In this document: in pieces, positions 38,476 through 47,438 of the stretch
How positions within the stretch are numbered: position 1 is the stretch's first letter
How the letters are laid out: every line of letters begins with the position of its first letter
DNA from: Soehngenia longivitae
Lineage (GTDB): Bacteria > Bacillota > Clostridia > Tissierellales > Tissierellaceae
Length of the DNA stretch: 64,000 nucleotides
Direction: 5' to 3'
Assembly (NCBI RefSeq): GCF_004684055.1
Contig: NZ_SRIB01000010.1
Coordinates: forward strand, 1-64,000
The notes under the pieces: generated by a model
What the model saw: only the letters and a program-made list of their open reading frames with translations
Told to the model about the DNA's origin: nothing
Database searches by the model: none
Translations under genes and position numbers: made by a program

Positions 38476-38847
38476 ATGAGTATAGGAGCTTTTTATCAAA
38501 CAGGTGATTTTAAAGGGGAAAAACACGTACCTGTAATACATGCACCAGAAGTTGTCAAAAAAGGAGAAAAAATAGAGGTTAAAGTACTTATTGGTGAAGA
38601 AATACCTCATCCTAACACATTAGAACATCACATATCATGGATTAAACTGTATTTTAGACCAGAGGGAGCTAAATTCCCTATTGAGCTAGGCACTTATGAC
38701 TTTAATGCGCATGGAGAATCTGAACTGTTCACTGAACCATGTGTTATATCCGTATTTAGTACCACACAACCAGGTACATTATACGCTACAAGCTATTGCA
38801 ATATACATGGCTTATGGGAAAATGCAATAGATATAAAAGTTGAGTGA
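38476..38847 (+). CDS. superoxide reductase, 1Fe class (neelaredoxin/desulfoferrodoxin)
   Basis: The enzyme reduces superoxide to hydrogen peroxide without making O2, a defence typical of anaerobes. The 123 residues lack the N-terminal desulforedoxin domain and keep the catalytic iron site: EKHVPVIH with Glu15, Lys16 and His17, EIPHPNTLEHHI with His45 and His51, and the C-terminal SYCNIHGLW with Cys108 and His111. It is a single gene between divergent rlmL-like and the tyrS leader. An electron donor such as rubredoxin is not encoded nearby. Confidence 0.95.
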   Translation: MSIGAFYQTGDFKGEKHVPVIHAPEVVKKGEKIEVKVLIGEEIPHPNTLEHHISWIKLYFRPEGAKFPIELGTYDFNAHGESELFTEPCVISVFSTTQPGTLYATSYCNIHGLWENAIDIKVE

Positions 38848-38855
38848 TATTAGAC

Positions 38856-38884
38856 TTGACAACGAACTATTTATATATTAGTAT
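38856..38884 (+). promoter_or_regulatory. tyrS promoter
   Basis: TTGACA (38856-38861) and TAGTAT (38879-38884) are 17 nt apart. Transcription would begin near 38891, at the start of the T-box leader. Confidence 0.8.
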
Positions 38885-38889
38885 GGTGT

Positions 38890-39100
38890 TAATTGAAAAT
38901 TAGACAATGAAGGACTTTAGTAGAGGCTCTGATAAGCTTTTAGAGAGCTAGTGTGTGGTGAAAACTAGTAGCTATCAAGCATTCGAATTACAATCTGGAG
39001 TTTTAAGGGAAATCACACCATACGTGTAAGAGGCTTTAAGCAAATTAAGGTGGTACCACGGGTCTTCTCGTCCTTTAGATGAGAAGGCCTTTTTATTTTT
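38890..39100 (+). promoter_or_regulatory. tyrosine T-box riboswitch with terminator
   Basis: The leader has a stem I region (GAGAGCTAGTGTGTGGTGAA and onward), a specifier TAC at 38989-38991 in GAATTACAATCTGGAG, the conserved T-box AAGGTGGTACCACGGG at about 39047-39062, and a terminator: a 12-bp stem (39061-39072 with 39078-39089, one or two G-U pairs) followed by TTTTTATTTTT. Uncharged tRNA-Tyr pairs with the T-box and favours the antiterminator. The TAC codon matches the downstream tyrosyl-tRNA synthetase. Confidence 0.95.
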
Positions 39101-39116
39101 ATAAGGAGGGATTTAT

Positions 39117-40340
39117 TTGGAAAATGTTTTTGATATTCTAAGCGAAAGAGGATATATTGACCAAGTAACACACGAAGAAGAACTGAAAGAATTGCTTGGC
39201 AAAGAATCTGTGACTTTCTATATAGGGTTTGATGCAACTGCTGACAGTCTAACATTGGGTCATTTTTTACAAATCATGGTTATGACTCATATGCAGAGAG
39301 CTGGACATAAACCAATAGCACTTATAGGCGGGGGAACTACAATGATAGGTGATCCGTCTGGTAAATCTGACATGAGAAGGGTATTAACTAGAGATATAAT
39401 AGATTACAACGCAAATAAGTTTAAAGAGCAACTATCGAGATTTCTGGACTTTTCATCTGGAAAAGCCATAATGGTTAATAATGCAGATTGGTTATTAGAA
39501 CTGAAGTTTGTGGATTTCATGAGAGAAATTGGTGTTCATTTTTCAGTAAATAGAATGTTAACCTTTGACTGCTATAAAAACAGGCTTGAAAAAGGTCTTA
39601 CATTTTTTGAATTTGGCTATATGTTAATGCAAAGTTATGATTTTCTTCACCTTTACAGGCATCACAATTGTAAACTTCAACTAGGCGGTAGTGATCAATG
39701 GTCAAACATAATAGGCGGCTATGAATTAGTAAGAAAACTTGAAAATGACACAGTTTATGGAATGACATTTCAACTATTAACCACAGCTTCAGGTAATAAA
39801 ATGGGCAAGACTGAAAAAGGTACTATTTGGCTTGACAAAGAGAAAACTTCTCCTTTTGACTTTTATCAATACTTAAGGAATACAGATGACAGAGATGTTA
39901 AAAAGTTCTTGTATTTATTGACCTTCTTGCCTAAAGATGAGATAGAGGATTTGACAAAAGAAGGTGGCGAAAGTTTAAACAAAGCGAAGGAAGTTTTGGC
40001 TTATGAAGTGACTAAAATGGTTCACGGCAAGGAAGATGCAGATGCTGCCTTGAAAGCTGCTAGAGCTTTATTTGCAAATGGAGAAGATGAAGATACTATC
40101 CCTCACACTACGATGGATAAATCAATATTTGACAATGGAATGAATATTGTTGATTTATTGTATGATATTAAATTGATTAAAACAAAAAGTGAAGGAAGAA
40201 GATTGATAGAACAAGGCGGAATAAGTCTAAATGGTATTAAAGTGGAATCAATCGATAAATTAGTAACATTGTCAGATTTTGCCGATGACAAACTAATGAT
40301 TAAAAAAGGAAAAAAACAATACCATCAGATTCGAATATAA
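39117..40340 (+). CDS. tyrS: tyrosyl-tRNA synthetase
   Basis: TyrS charges tRNA-Tyr. The 407-residue class I enzyme has the HIGH-like TLGHFLQ near 46-52, GGGTTMIGDPSGKSD near 71-85, the tyrosine-binding LQLGGSDQWSNIIGGYELVR, and the KMSKS-like GNKMGKT near 228-234. An S4 domain closes the protein (EGRRLIEQGGISLNGIKV). Start is TTG (39117) with AAGGAGGG upstream. A tyrosine T-box controls it. Confidence 0.97.
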   Translation: MENVFDILSERGYIDQVTHEEELKELLGKESVTFYIGFDATADSLTLGHFLQIMVMTHMQRAGHKPIALIGGGTTMIGDPSGKSDMRRVLTRDIIDYNANKFKEQLSRFLDFSSGKAIMVNNADWLLELKFVDFMREIGVHFSVNRMLTFDCYKNRLEKGLTFFEFGYMLMQSYDFLHLYRHHNCKLQLGGSDQWSNIIGGYELVRKLENDTVYGMTFQLLTTASGNKMGKTEKGTIWLDKEKTSPFDFYQYLRNTDDRDVKKFLYLLTFLPKDEIEDLTKEGGESLNKAKEVLAYEVTKMVHGKEDADAALKAARALFANGEDEDTIPHTTMDKSIFDNGMNIVDLLYDIKLIKTKSEGRRLIEQGGISLNGIKVESIDKLVTLSDFADDKLMIKKGKKQYHQIRI

Positions 40341-40367
40341 TGTGGATATTTCCACATTATATTTTTT
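40337..40367 (+). terminator. tyrS terminator
   Basis: A 10-bp stem (ATAATGTGGA with TCCACATTAT, arms 40337-40346 and 40351-40360) with a 4-nt loop is followed by ATTTTTT. The stop codon lies at the start of the stem. Confidence 0.9.
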
Positions 40368-40409
40368 ATTAGTATTTGATAAATAAGTGTCAATTTAAGA
40401 TTTTTATCC

Positions 40410-40437
40410 TTGATTTAAAAAATCTAAGGTTTATAAT
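40410..40437 (+). promoter_or_regulatory. bcd-etfBA promoter
   Basis: TTGATT (40410-40415) and TATAAT (40432-40437) are 16 nt apart. The leader of about 70 nt ends with GTTATTTTTTTAAC (40479-40492), one base away from the Rex core GTTAANNNNTTAAC. Confidence 0.6.
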
Positions 40438-40513
40438 AATAGTTGGGGATAAATATTTTAGTTTTTTTAACGAAGTAGGTTATTTTTTTAACATTTAATG
40501 AGGGGTGAATTTT

Positions 40514-41665
40514 TTGAATAACGGGATGAATTTTGATTTAAGCGAAAAACAGGCTCTTATGAGGAAACTGTTTCGTGAATTTGCAGAAAAGGAAGTAAAA
40601 CCTCTAGCAGCAGAAATTGATGAAGAAGAGAGATTTCCAATAGAGAACGTAAAAAAAATGGCAGAAATAGGTATGATGGGAATACCATTTGAAAGCAAAT
40701 ATGGCGGTTCAGATGGAGATAATTTGTCATATATTTTGGCAGTTGAAGAACTTTCAAAGGTATGTGCAACAACAGGAGTAATCCTTTCAGCTCACACATC
40801 TCTTTGCTGCAATCCAATTTACACTTATGGTACTGAAGAGCAAAAGATGAAATACTTAGTGCCTTTGGCAAAAGGAGAAAAACTTGGTGCATTTGGTCTT
40901 ACTGAGCCAAACGCAGGTTCTGATGCTGCAATGCAACAAACAACTGCTATCAAAGAAGGCGACTATTATAAAATAAACGGTTCAAAAATCTTTATAACCA
41001 ATGGTGGTTATGCCGATATCTATATTATCTTTGCAATGACAGACAAGCAAAAGGGAACTAGAGGGATATCAGCATTTATAGTTGAAAAAGATATGGAAGG
41101 TTTCTCAATTGGTAAAATTGAAAAGAAACTCGGAATCCATGGTAGCTCAACTGCTGAATTGATTTTCAAAGACCTATATGTACCTAAGGAAAATTTATTG
41201 GGCCAAGAAGGAAAAGGTTTTGGGATAGCTATGTCCACTCTCGATGGTGGAAGAATAGGTATTGCTGCTCAAGCTATTGGCATTGCTCAAGGAGCTTTAA
41301 ACGAAACAATAAAATACGTAAAAGAGAGAAAGCAATTTAGTAGACCTATTGCAGCTTTCCAAAACACTCAATTTGTAATCGCAGATTTACAAACAAAAAT
41401 AGATGCTGCAAGACTTTTAGTCTATAGAGCTGCATATTTGAAAGACACTAATCAAAGCTATACTTCTGAGGCTGCAATGGCAAAATTATTTGCTGCTGAA
41501 GTAGCTATGGAAACTACTACAAAAGCTGTTCAATTACACGGTGGCTATGGATATACAAGAGACTATCCAGTAGAAAGAATGTTCAGAGATGCAAAAATAA
41601 CTGAAATATATGAAGGAACCTCTGAAATTCAAAGATTAGTAATATCAAATAAATTATTAAAATGA
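40514..41665 (+). CDS. bcd: butyryl-CoA dehydrogenase
   Basis: Bcd reduces crotonyl-CoA to butyryl-CoA, in many Clostridia as a bifurcating complex with EtfAB. The protein of about 383 residues shows the acyl-CoA dehydrogenase fold: [19 protein letters not shown], the FAD segment [51 protein letters not shown] and the catalytic Glu in [13 protein letters not shown] near the C-terminus. The start is uncertain: TTG at 40514 has GGGG eight bases upstream, with GTG at 40505 and ATG at 40526 as alternatives. It leads etfB and etfA. Confidence 0.95.
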   Translation: MNNGMNFDLSEKQALMRKLFREFAEKEVKPLAAEIDEEERFPIENVKKMAEIGMMGIPFESKYGGSDGDNLSYILAVEELSKVCATTGVILSAHTSLCCNPIYTYGTEEQKMKYLVPLAKGEKLGAFGLTEPNAGSDAAMQQTTAIKEGDYYKINGSKIFITNGGYADIYIIFAMTDKQKGTRGISAFIVEKDMEGFSIGKIEKKLGIHGSSTAELIFKDLYVPKENLLGQEGKGFGIAMSTLDGGRIGIAAQAIGIAQGALNETIKYVKERKQFSRPIAAFQNTQFVIADLQTKIDAARLLVYRAAYLKDTNQSYTSEAAMAKLFAAEVAMETTTKAVQLHGGYGYTRDYPVERMFRDAKITEIYEGTSEIQRLVISNKLLK

Positions 41666-41677
41666 TAGGAGTCGATT

Positions 41678-42466
41678 ATGAATATACTAGTGTTATTAAA
41701 ACAAGTTCCAGATACAACTGAAATGCAAATAGATAAAGAAACTGGGACACTTATAAGAACAGGTGTTCCAACAATAACAAATCCTGATGATTTAGCAGGA
41801 TTTGAGATGGCTTTGAGAATAAAAGACGAAAAGAATGCAAAGGTTACCTGTTTAACAATGGGACCACCCCAAGCAAAAAGCATGCTTAGAGAGTTATATG
41901 CAATGGGTGCTGACGAATGTATTTTAGTGAGTGACCCAAAATTTGGAGGTGCAGATACGTGGGCTACTTCCAATACTCTAGCCGCTGTAATAAAAACATT
42001 AGATTATGATCTAATAATAGCTGGTAGACAAGCAATAGATGGAGATACTGCTCAAGTTGGGCCACAAACAGCTGAAAAATTAGGGATACCACAAATAACT
42101 TATGTTGATGATATATTAGAAATAACTGACGAAAAAATCAAAGTAAAGAAAGCGCTTGAAAATAGCTATGAAGTGCTTGAATGTCCACTCCCTGCATTAA
42201 TCACTACATTGAGCACAATTGCTACTCCAAGATATATGAGTGTTAAGGGAATAAGCCATGCTTTTGAGAAAGATATTAAAGTCGTCACATTTAACGATAT
42301 AGACATAGATCCTTCAATAATTGGCTTAAAGGGTTCTCCAACAAAAGTAAAGAAGACTTTTACAAAAGAAGCTCATAAGAATTCCGATGTATTGGAATTA
42401 GATCCAAAGACAACCGCAAGAAAAATAGTAGAAACACTAATAGATTTTAAGTTTATTGGTAAATAA
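41678..42466 (+). CDS. etfB: electron transfer flavoprotein, beta subunit
   Basis: EtfB pairs with EtfA to carry electrons to or from Bcd. The 262 residues start with the family motif MNILVLLKQVPDTTEMQID, and have NPDDLAGFEMALRIKD, VTCLTMGPPQAKSMLREL, and DYDLIIAGRQAIDGDTAQVGPQTAEKLG near 108-135, where the signature sits. In bifurcating Etf complexes EtfB carries the bifurcating FAD. It is 12 nt after bcd. Confidence 0.96.
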   Translation: MNILVLLKQVPDTTEMQIDKETGTLIRTGVPTITNPDDLAGFEMALRIKDEKNAKVTCLTMGPPQAKSMLRELYAMGADECILVSDPKFGGADTWATSNTLAAVIKTLDYDLIIAGRQAIDGDTAQVGPQTAEKLGIPQITYVDDILEITDEKIKVKKALENSYEVLECPLPALITTLSTIATPRYMSVKGISHAFEKDIKVVTFNDIDIDPSIIGLKGSPTKVKKTFTKEAHKNSDVLELDPKTTARKIVETLIDFKFIGK

Positions 42467-42478
42467 GGAGATTGAGAT

Positions 42479-43507
42479 ATGGATATAAAAGAATATAAGG
42501 ATATATATGTGTTTTGTGAAGAAAAAGATGGGGCAATAAATGATGCTTCATTGGAATTATTAGGGGAAGCTCGTAGGCTAGTAGAAAACAGGCCTCAACT
42601 TGGCTACAAAGTCATTGGCGTTGCCATTGGCAATTTAGATGAAGATCTAATCAATGAAATTGGATATCACGGTGCTGATAAAATCATTTGGCTATACAAT
42701 AAAGATATAAATCACTATAGTACAGAAATTTTCACTACTCTTTTTGTGGATGAAGTAATAAAAAAGGATAAGCCAGATATTGTGCTTATACCTGCAACAG
42801 TAATGGGAAGAGATTTAGCTCCTAGAATAGCAGCAAGATGCGATACAGGTTTGACTGCAGATGCTACCAAACTTGAATTTGATCCAGAAAATGAAAATTC
42901 TTCACTGCTTTATGTCACAAGGCCCGCATTTGGTGGAAACTTATTTGGTACGATTGTAAATGAAACCAAAAGACCTCAAATGACTACAATAAGACCTGGA
43001 GTAATGGAGAAATTGCCAAAAGACGCATCTAGACAATTTGAGATAGATAAAAGAGAAGTTTCTATAGTAAACATCAATGATCCAGTAAAATTAGTTGAAG
43101 TACTTCCAAGAGATCATATGGCTGTCGATATCACAAAAGCTGATATAATAATCTCAGGAGGTCGTGGAATTGGTGATAATTTCCATATTCTCGAAGAATG
43201 TGCTAAAATGATTGGTGCAGAAGTTGGAGCTTCTAGAGGGGCTGTAGACAAAGGCTATATAGCAAAAGACCATCAGGTTGGGCAAACTGGTAAGACTGTA
43301 AGGCCAAAGGTTTATATTGCTTGTGGAATTTCAGGAGCTGTTCAACATTTGGCTGGTATGGAAAAATCAGATTTTATAATTGCAATTAATAAAGATCCTG
43401 ATGCCCCAATATTTAGTGTAGCAAACATAGGATTTGTTGGCGATGCTTTGGAAATTGTACCACTAATTACTGAAGAAATAAAAAAATATAGAGAGAGACC
43501 ATATTAG
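42479..43507 (+). CDS. etfA: electron transfer flavoprotein, alpha subunit
   Basis: EtfA binds the second FAD. The 342 residues end in the FAD domain: ISGGRGIGDNFHILEECAKMIGAEVGASR near 222-250, VGQTGKTVRPKVYIACGISGAVQHLAGM near 265-292, and INKDPDAPIFSVANIGFVGDALEIVPLI. No N-terminal ferredoxin-like extension is present. It is 12 nt after etfB and the unit ends in a strong terminator. Confidence 0.96.
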   Translation: MDIKEYKDIYVFCEEKDGAINDASLELLGEARRLVENRPQLGYKVIGVAIGNLDEDLINEIGYHGADKIIWLYNKDINHYSTEIFTTLFVDEVIKKDKPDIVLIPATVMGRDLAPRIAARCDTGLTADATKLEFDPENENSSLLYVTRPAFGGNLFGTIVNETKRPQMTTIRPGVMEKLPKDASRQFEIDKREVSIVNINDPVKLVEVLPRDHMAVDITKADIIISGGRGIGDNFHILEECAKMIGAEVGASRGAVDKGYIAKDHQVGQTGKTVRPKVYIACGISGAVQHLAGMEKSDFIIAINKDPDAPIFSVANIGFVGDALEIVPLITEEIKKYRERPY

Positions 43508-43515
43508 ATTATTTT

Positions 43516-43546
43516 AATATAGCGAGTGCAAGGCACTCGCTATATT
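43516..43546. terminator. bidirectional terminator between etfA and pgeF
   Basis: A 14-bp perfect stem (AATATAGCGAGTGC, arms 43516-43529 and 43533-43546) with a 3-nt loop lies between convergent genes. The pgeF stop lies in the stem. The flanking T tracts are short. Confidence 0.85.
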
Positions 43547-44313
43547 AATGTTATTGCACCCATTAGTCCATACTCTTCTTTATCTCTTCGATAAGAATGC
43601 AAAAAGGATGTTGAATAAGTGGATAAGTCTATGTCAACAATATTTTTCTGTTTCATGCCCTTTTCTAATAAGACGTACTTAATAATGCCTTTTAGATCGA
43701 TTAAATATTTGGTTTCATTTTTAGCAACTGAAAAATCTGATATATTACTAAATCTCTCCTTAAACATTGAATAAACATCTTCCTCAACTTCAAAATCCTC
43801 TTTGGATATTGATGGGCCTAATACTACTATGATGTCAGAAACATTAGATGAAAAGTTTTCTGCCATCACATCAATTGCTTTGTTTACAATAGTTTTTAAA
43901 GTTCCTCTCCACCCTGAATGAATATTAGCATGAACTTTATTTATTGGATCATATACTACAATCGGGGTGCAATCAGCAAATCTAGTGATAAGTCCTATTC
44001 CTCTTTTGCTTGTCATAAGTCCATCTGTATCAGGAAAGTACCTTCCAGTATCATTTTCAAAACCATCTTCAATGCTTCTAATAATCTTTATATTATCACC
44101 ATGAACTTGAAAGCCATTAAAGAGTACGGTAGGTTTCTTACCTAAAAAATCATATATTAATTCTAGATTTTTATTTACTAGCATTGGATTTTTAGTTGTC
44201 TTTACCCCCAAATCCATATCTTTTGCTGTGAAGCAATGGTACAGCCCCATCTTTTTCAATTCGTCTACATATATAAACTTATGTTTATTATGTTCAATAA
44301 TTTCGTAATTCAA
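43540..44313 (-). CDS. pgeF: peptidoglycan editing factor PgeF (YfiH/YlmD family)
   Basis: The 257-residue protein has the family's metal-site residues: HGDNIKIIRS near 72-81, TRFADCTPIVVYDP with Asp-Cys near 110-123, and ANIHSGWRGTLKTIV near 128-142. Family members were named polyphenol oxidases or laccases; E. coli work assigns a role in removing wrong L-Ser muropeptides, and some members show purine nucleosidase activity. Start is TTG (44313) after AGGAGG. It is the last of patatin-Nudix-pgeF. Confidence 0.88.
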   Translation of the reverse strand: MNYEIIEHNKHKFIYVDELKKMGLYHCFTAKDMDLGVKTTKNPMLVNKNLELIYDFLGKKPTVLFNGFQVHGDNIKIIRSIEDGFENDTGRYFPDTDGLMTSKRGIGLITRFADCTPIVVYDPINKVHANIHSGWRGTLKTIVNKAIDVMAENFSSNVSDIIVVLGPSISKEDFEVEEDVYSMFKERFSNISDFSVAKNETKYLIDLKGIIKYVLLEKGMKQKNIVDIDLSTYSTSFLHSYRRDKEEYGLMGAITLI

Positions 44314-44328
44314 ATTATTCCTCCTAAA

Positions 44329-44955
44329 CTATATTGCACCTATTTCTCTGATTATTTCAATAAATTGTTTTGTCATTCGAGCGGTGAAGCCCCAAATTAT
44401 ATAATCTCCATATTGGTAAAAAAGGACTATGTGCTTACCTTGTCTGAAATTATAATCCTTCCCCTTTGGAATCAACTCATATGGGAATGACTCATTTCCT
44501 TCGGTTTTTAATGCTAGCTCAAAAATCATCGGTTCATGGATCAAAAAATAATCTAAGGGAACAGCAAAAACATGGTCAACCTCGGCTTCATTGGGCTTAA
44601 TATCTTCTAATTTAATATCTTTAAGTTCACCTAAAAAACAATGAATTGTAAAATTGGCATATGATATTAAATAATCCAATTCTCCCAAGACATTTATGTT
44701 TTTTTCTTCTATATTTAATTCTTCCACTGTTTCTCTAATAGCAGCTTGTTCATAAGTTTCATTTTCTTCAACTTTCCCACCAGGAAAAGATATTTCTCCT
44801 GGCTGAGCTATTAATGTAGAAGCTCTTAATTCATATATTATGTGCCACTTTTCATTTATTTTTATTAAAGGTATCAAAACAGAGTATTTGTTTTTTATAT
44901 CTATGGGTTGAGGTATTCTATATTTCAAGCTTCTTTTCAATTCATCAATCTCCAT
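44329..44955 (-). CDS. Nudix hydrolase, CoA-pyrophosphatase type
   Basis: The Nudix box appears as GGKVEENETYEQAAIRETVEEL near 58-79, with the REtvEE catalytic core; the usual Gly near its end is replaced by Asn. The preceding YELRASTLIAQPGEISFPGG matches the CoA/acyl-CoA pyrophosphatase subfamily. The 208-residue protein probably hydrolyses CoA derivatives to phosphopantetheine and 3',5'-ADP. It overlaps the patatin gene by 11 bases, which suggests coupling. Confidence 0.88.
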   Translation of the reverse strand: MEIDELKRSLKYRIPQPIDIKNKYSVLIPLIKINEKWHIIYELRASTLIAQPGEISFPGGKVEENETYEQAAIRETVEELNIEEKNINVLGELDYLISYANFTIHCFLGELKDIKLEDIKPNEAEVDHVFAVPLDYFLIHEPMIFELALKTEGNESFPYELIPKGKDYNFRQGKHIVLFYQYGDYIIWGFTARMTKQFIEIIREIGAI

Positions 44956-46162
44956 ACTGCACCTCTATGTCCTTTATAAAATCATATGCTACATTAAGCA
45001 TAGTATCTTCTCTTCTAAAAACATTTGTTATATTTGCTTTCTCCAAAATTTTATCTAATGTATTGGTTTGATTAGGAATAATTAAATTAGGTTGTTTTTT
45101 AATTATCTCAAGGCACTCTTTAAAATCATATATTTTAAATTTTTCTATCTCATAGTATGCTAATAAAACTTCTACTAAATTCAATACAAAGTCTTCGTAA
45201 TCATAATTTCCTTTTAATTCAAGTAATTTTGATACTTTAGGAATGATCACTTCAAATAGCAACCTTTTGTTTGTCTCTTCTGTTATATTTAAAGTCTTAG
45301 CTAGTGAATTCAATGTCGTTTCCTTAACATTTTTCAATAAATCAAAATAATATTCTTCTCCTAGTGGATTAAAATAATACTTATTTCCCTTTAACCCCTT
45401 TATTTCTTTCAAAGCATCGAAATAGCCCAATTTGATGTTTTGAACGGCAATGTTCTTTTCATAGGTAAATGAATTTCCTATGTTCTCTGATGGCGCTATA
45501 GTAATTATATTATATTCTTCGATAGGTACTCTTCTTGCTATTCCAAGAGCATTCGTCCTTATGATTATCATATCACTATATCCTTTTTCAACCAACATAT
45601 CGAAAGGAAGATTATTATAATATGCGCCATCTAGAAAAAACTTCCCGCTAATTCTCTCTTTTTTAAAAACAGGTAAATAGCAAGAAGCCAATATATAATT
45701 CTTCATCTCTCCATATGGTATGTCCTCTTTAAACAGCTTCAATGGTTTTAAATCTGATATATTAACAGTTACTAAACCATAATTGACTTTCGAATTTCTA
45801 ATTTTTTCTTCATCGATGTGTTGATCTAATAAATTTTTTAATGGAGTTATGTCAAACCCTCCATCTTTAATTACATCTCTAAGTTTATTTAATAAAATCC
45901 TTAAATCTTCTTTAGTGAGTCTAATATCCTTTAATCGGTCAATTTCTTCTTCATTAGCTTTTATGATATCTGTGTAATTCACATTCTCCCAAAGTTCATA
46001 AGCTTTATCAAAATCCCCTTGAACTATCATAGCCCCATTTAAAGCTCCAACTGATGTCCCAACGATAGCTCCTACATCAAACCCATTCTCTAATACAGCC
46101 TTATAAGCACCAATATGATAAGCACCCTTTGCTCCTCCACCTTCTAATACTACTCCATACAT
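44945..46162 (-). CDS. patatin-like phospholipase
   Basis: The 405-residue protein has the patatin hydrolase signatures: oxyanion-hole GGGAKGAYHIG at 8-18, nucleophile elbow GTSVGALNG near 36-44 (catalytic Ser), and LDGAYYNNLPFDML with the catalytic Asp near 173-186. A C-terminal region of about 200 residues has no clear domain. No signal peptide is visible, so it probably acts on lipids at the inner membrane face or in the cytosol. It is the first gene of patatin-Nudix-pgeF. Confidence 0.9.
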   Translation of the reverse strand: MYGVVLEGGGAKGAYHIGAYKAVLENGFDVGAIVGTSVGALNGAMIVQGDFDKAYELWENVNYTDIIKANEEEIDRLKDIRLTKEDLRILLNKLRDVIKDGGFDITPLKNLLDQHIDEEKIRNSKVNYGLVTVNISDLKPLKLFKEDIPYGEMKNYILASCYLPVFKKERISGKFFLDGAYYNNLPFDMLVEKGYSDMIIIRTNALGIARRVPIEEYNIITIAPSENIGNSFTYEKNIAVQNIKLGYFDALKEIKGLKGNKYYFNPLGEEYYFDLLKNVKETTLNSLAKTLNITEETNKRLLFEVIIPKVSKLLELKGNYDYEDFVLNLVEVLLAYYEIEKFKIYDFKECLEIIKKQPNLIIPNQTNTLDKILEKANITNVFRREDTMLNVAYDFIKDIEVQYGD

Positions 46163-46223
46163 GTATTTTCCCCCCCTTAGTAGATAATATATATACCCAT
46201 ATTATAAAAATATATTTTTATGT

Positions 46224-46229
46224 TATAAT
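46224..46229 (+). promoter_or_regulatory. dCMP deaminase extended -10
   Basis: TGTTATAAT (-10 hexamer 46224-46229) is an extended -10 about 24 nt before the ATG. No good -35 is present at 17 nt. Confidence 0.45.
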
Positions 46230-46252
46230 ACATTTTAATAGGGGGTTATACA

Positions 46253-46678
46253 ATGACAAATAGAAAAAGTTGGAATCAATATTTTATGGAGATTACTGAA
46301 ATGGTCGCATCAAGGTCAACCTGTGATAGAGCCTTCGTAGGCTGTGTAATCGTTAATGACGATCACAGAATTGTATCTACCGGATATAATGGATCAGTTG
46401 CAGGAAATCCACATTGTGATGATGTAGGCCATACAATGAGAGATGGGCATTGTATTGCAACTATACACGCAGAAATGAACGCACTCTTGTATTGTGCTAA
46501 AGAAGGGATCCCTGTAAAAAACTGCATTGTCTATGTAACTCATTTCCCTTGTTTAAATTGTACTAAAGCACTCATACAAGCTGGTATTAAAAAAATTTAC
46601 TATAAATATGAATATAATGTCGATGAATATGCGCTTTATTTATTAAAGAATAATAATGTCGAAATTGAAAAATTATAA
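46253..46678 (+). CDS. deoxycytidylate deaminase (ComEB family)
   Basis: The enzyme deaminates dCMP to dUMP for dTMP synthesis. The 141 residues have the zinc site HAEMNALLY (His72, proton-shuttle Glu74) and PCLNC (Cys100, Cys103), and CDRAFVGCVIVNDDHRIVSTGYNG near 24-47. It is a single plus-strand gene whose stop overlaps the stop of the convergent RNase H gene. Confidence 0.93.
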   Translation: MTNRKSWNQYFMEITEMVASRSTCDRAFVGCVIVNDDHRIVSTGYNGSVAGNPHCDDVGHTMRDGHCIATIHAEMNALLYCAKEGIPVKNCIVYVTHFPCLNCTKALIQAGIKKIYYKYEYNVDEYALYLLKNNNVEIEKL

Positions 46679-47269
46679 TAACTTTGAATTCTTAGCTAGT
46701 TTATCTGCCTCTTCATTAAATTCATCGCCTGAATGTGCTTTTACTTTAATAAAATGGACTTCAATTTTGTCTTTTATTTCATCAAAAAATTTTTTATAGG
46801 CTTTAGTCCCCTCTTTAGTGGTTTTCCATTTGCCCAAAGCCCAATTCTCTATCCCCATGTAATCATAGTGAAGAATGAGTTTCTTCACTTTGTTATTTAA
46901 TGCCCAAGTCATGACAACTTCTGCACCTTTTATTTCGCCAGCTACATTTCTCATAGAAGCTAGGTTTTCATCGTCAAATCTTTGTGAAAATGTTAACTTT
47001 TCGCCTTTAAAAAATACAACTGCACCAAATCCAAAAGTCTTGGTTTCTAAATCAAAGCTACCATCAATATAAGCAATAGCAGTATCTTCATTTAAAGCCA
47101 TACTATTCTTATTTCCATCATTAGAAGCTTTATTTATAAAAGCTTCTGCTTCTTCGTAAGTATTGAACTTTTTATATATTGCTCCACTATAACCTTCTAC
47201 TTCTTTTTTGCAATCCTCCCATGTATCATAAATACCTACATTTCTACCTTTCTTAACTGCATAAAACAT
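46673..47269 (-). CDS. rnhA: viroplasmin/RNase H fusion, ribonuclease HI
   Basis: The 198 residues join an N-terminal viroplasmin-type hybrid-binding domain (MFYAVKKGRNVGIYDTWEDCKKEVEGYSGAIYK-like, about 1-45) to RNase HI (about 60-198) with acidic residues in AYIDGSFD, the Glu in VAGEIKGAE, and the Asp in LHYDYMGIENW. It cleaves RNA in RNA-DNA hybrids. The reading frames of this gene and the dCMP deaminase overlap tail to tail by 6 bases. Confidence 0.93.
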   Translation of the reverse strand: MFYAVKKGRNVGIYDTWEDCKKEVEGYSGAIYKKFNTYEEAEAFINKASNDGNKNSMALNEDTAIAYIDGSFDLETKTFGFGAVVFFKGEKLTFSQRFDDENLASMRNVAGEIKGAEVVMTWALNNKVKKLILHYDYMGIENWALGKWKTTKEGTKAYKKFFDEIKDKIEVHFIKVKAHSGDEFNEEADKLAKNSKLL

Positions 47270-47373
47270 ATCTCACCTCAATTATTTTATTTATATATAT
47301 TATATCTAAACACATAAAATATCAAGTATGATAGACTTTTAATATATATATGTTATATTTGTGTCAATTTTGG

Positions 47374-47379
47374 TATGAT
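47374..47379 (+). promoter_or_regulatory. symporter extended -10
   Basis: TGGTATGAT (-10 hexamer 47374-47379) is an extended -10 with no clear -35. It leaves a leader of about 105 nt before the symporter gene. Confidence 0.45.
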
Positions 47380-47383
47380 TATT

Positions 47384-47398
47384 AATTTTCTGTTAATT
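47384..47398. promoter_or_regulatory. CodY-like box upstream of the symporter
   Basis: AATTTTCTGTTAATT differs from the CodY consensus AATTTTCWGAAAATT at two positions. It overlaps the expected transcription start. CodY itself is not encoded here, so this is a candidate only. Confidence 0.35.
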
Positions 47399-47438
47399 CT
47401 ATTGTAATAAATTCTCATTTCTGCTAAAATAAAATTAA

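Noticed and set aside
38395-38610. A 71-codon minus-strand frame over the superoxide reductase start
   Set aside because: It is low-complexity, AT-driven and antisense to a well-supported gene.
39013-39255. An 80-codon minus-strand frame over the T-box and tyrS start
   Set aside because: It runs antisense through a conserved RNA leader and a known gene and has no recognisable product.
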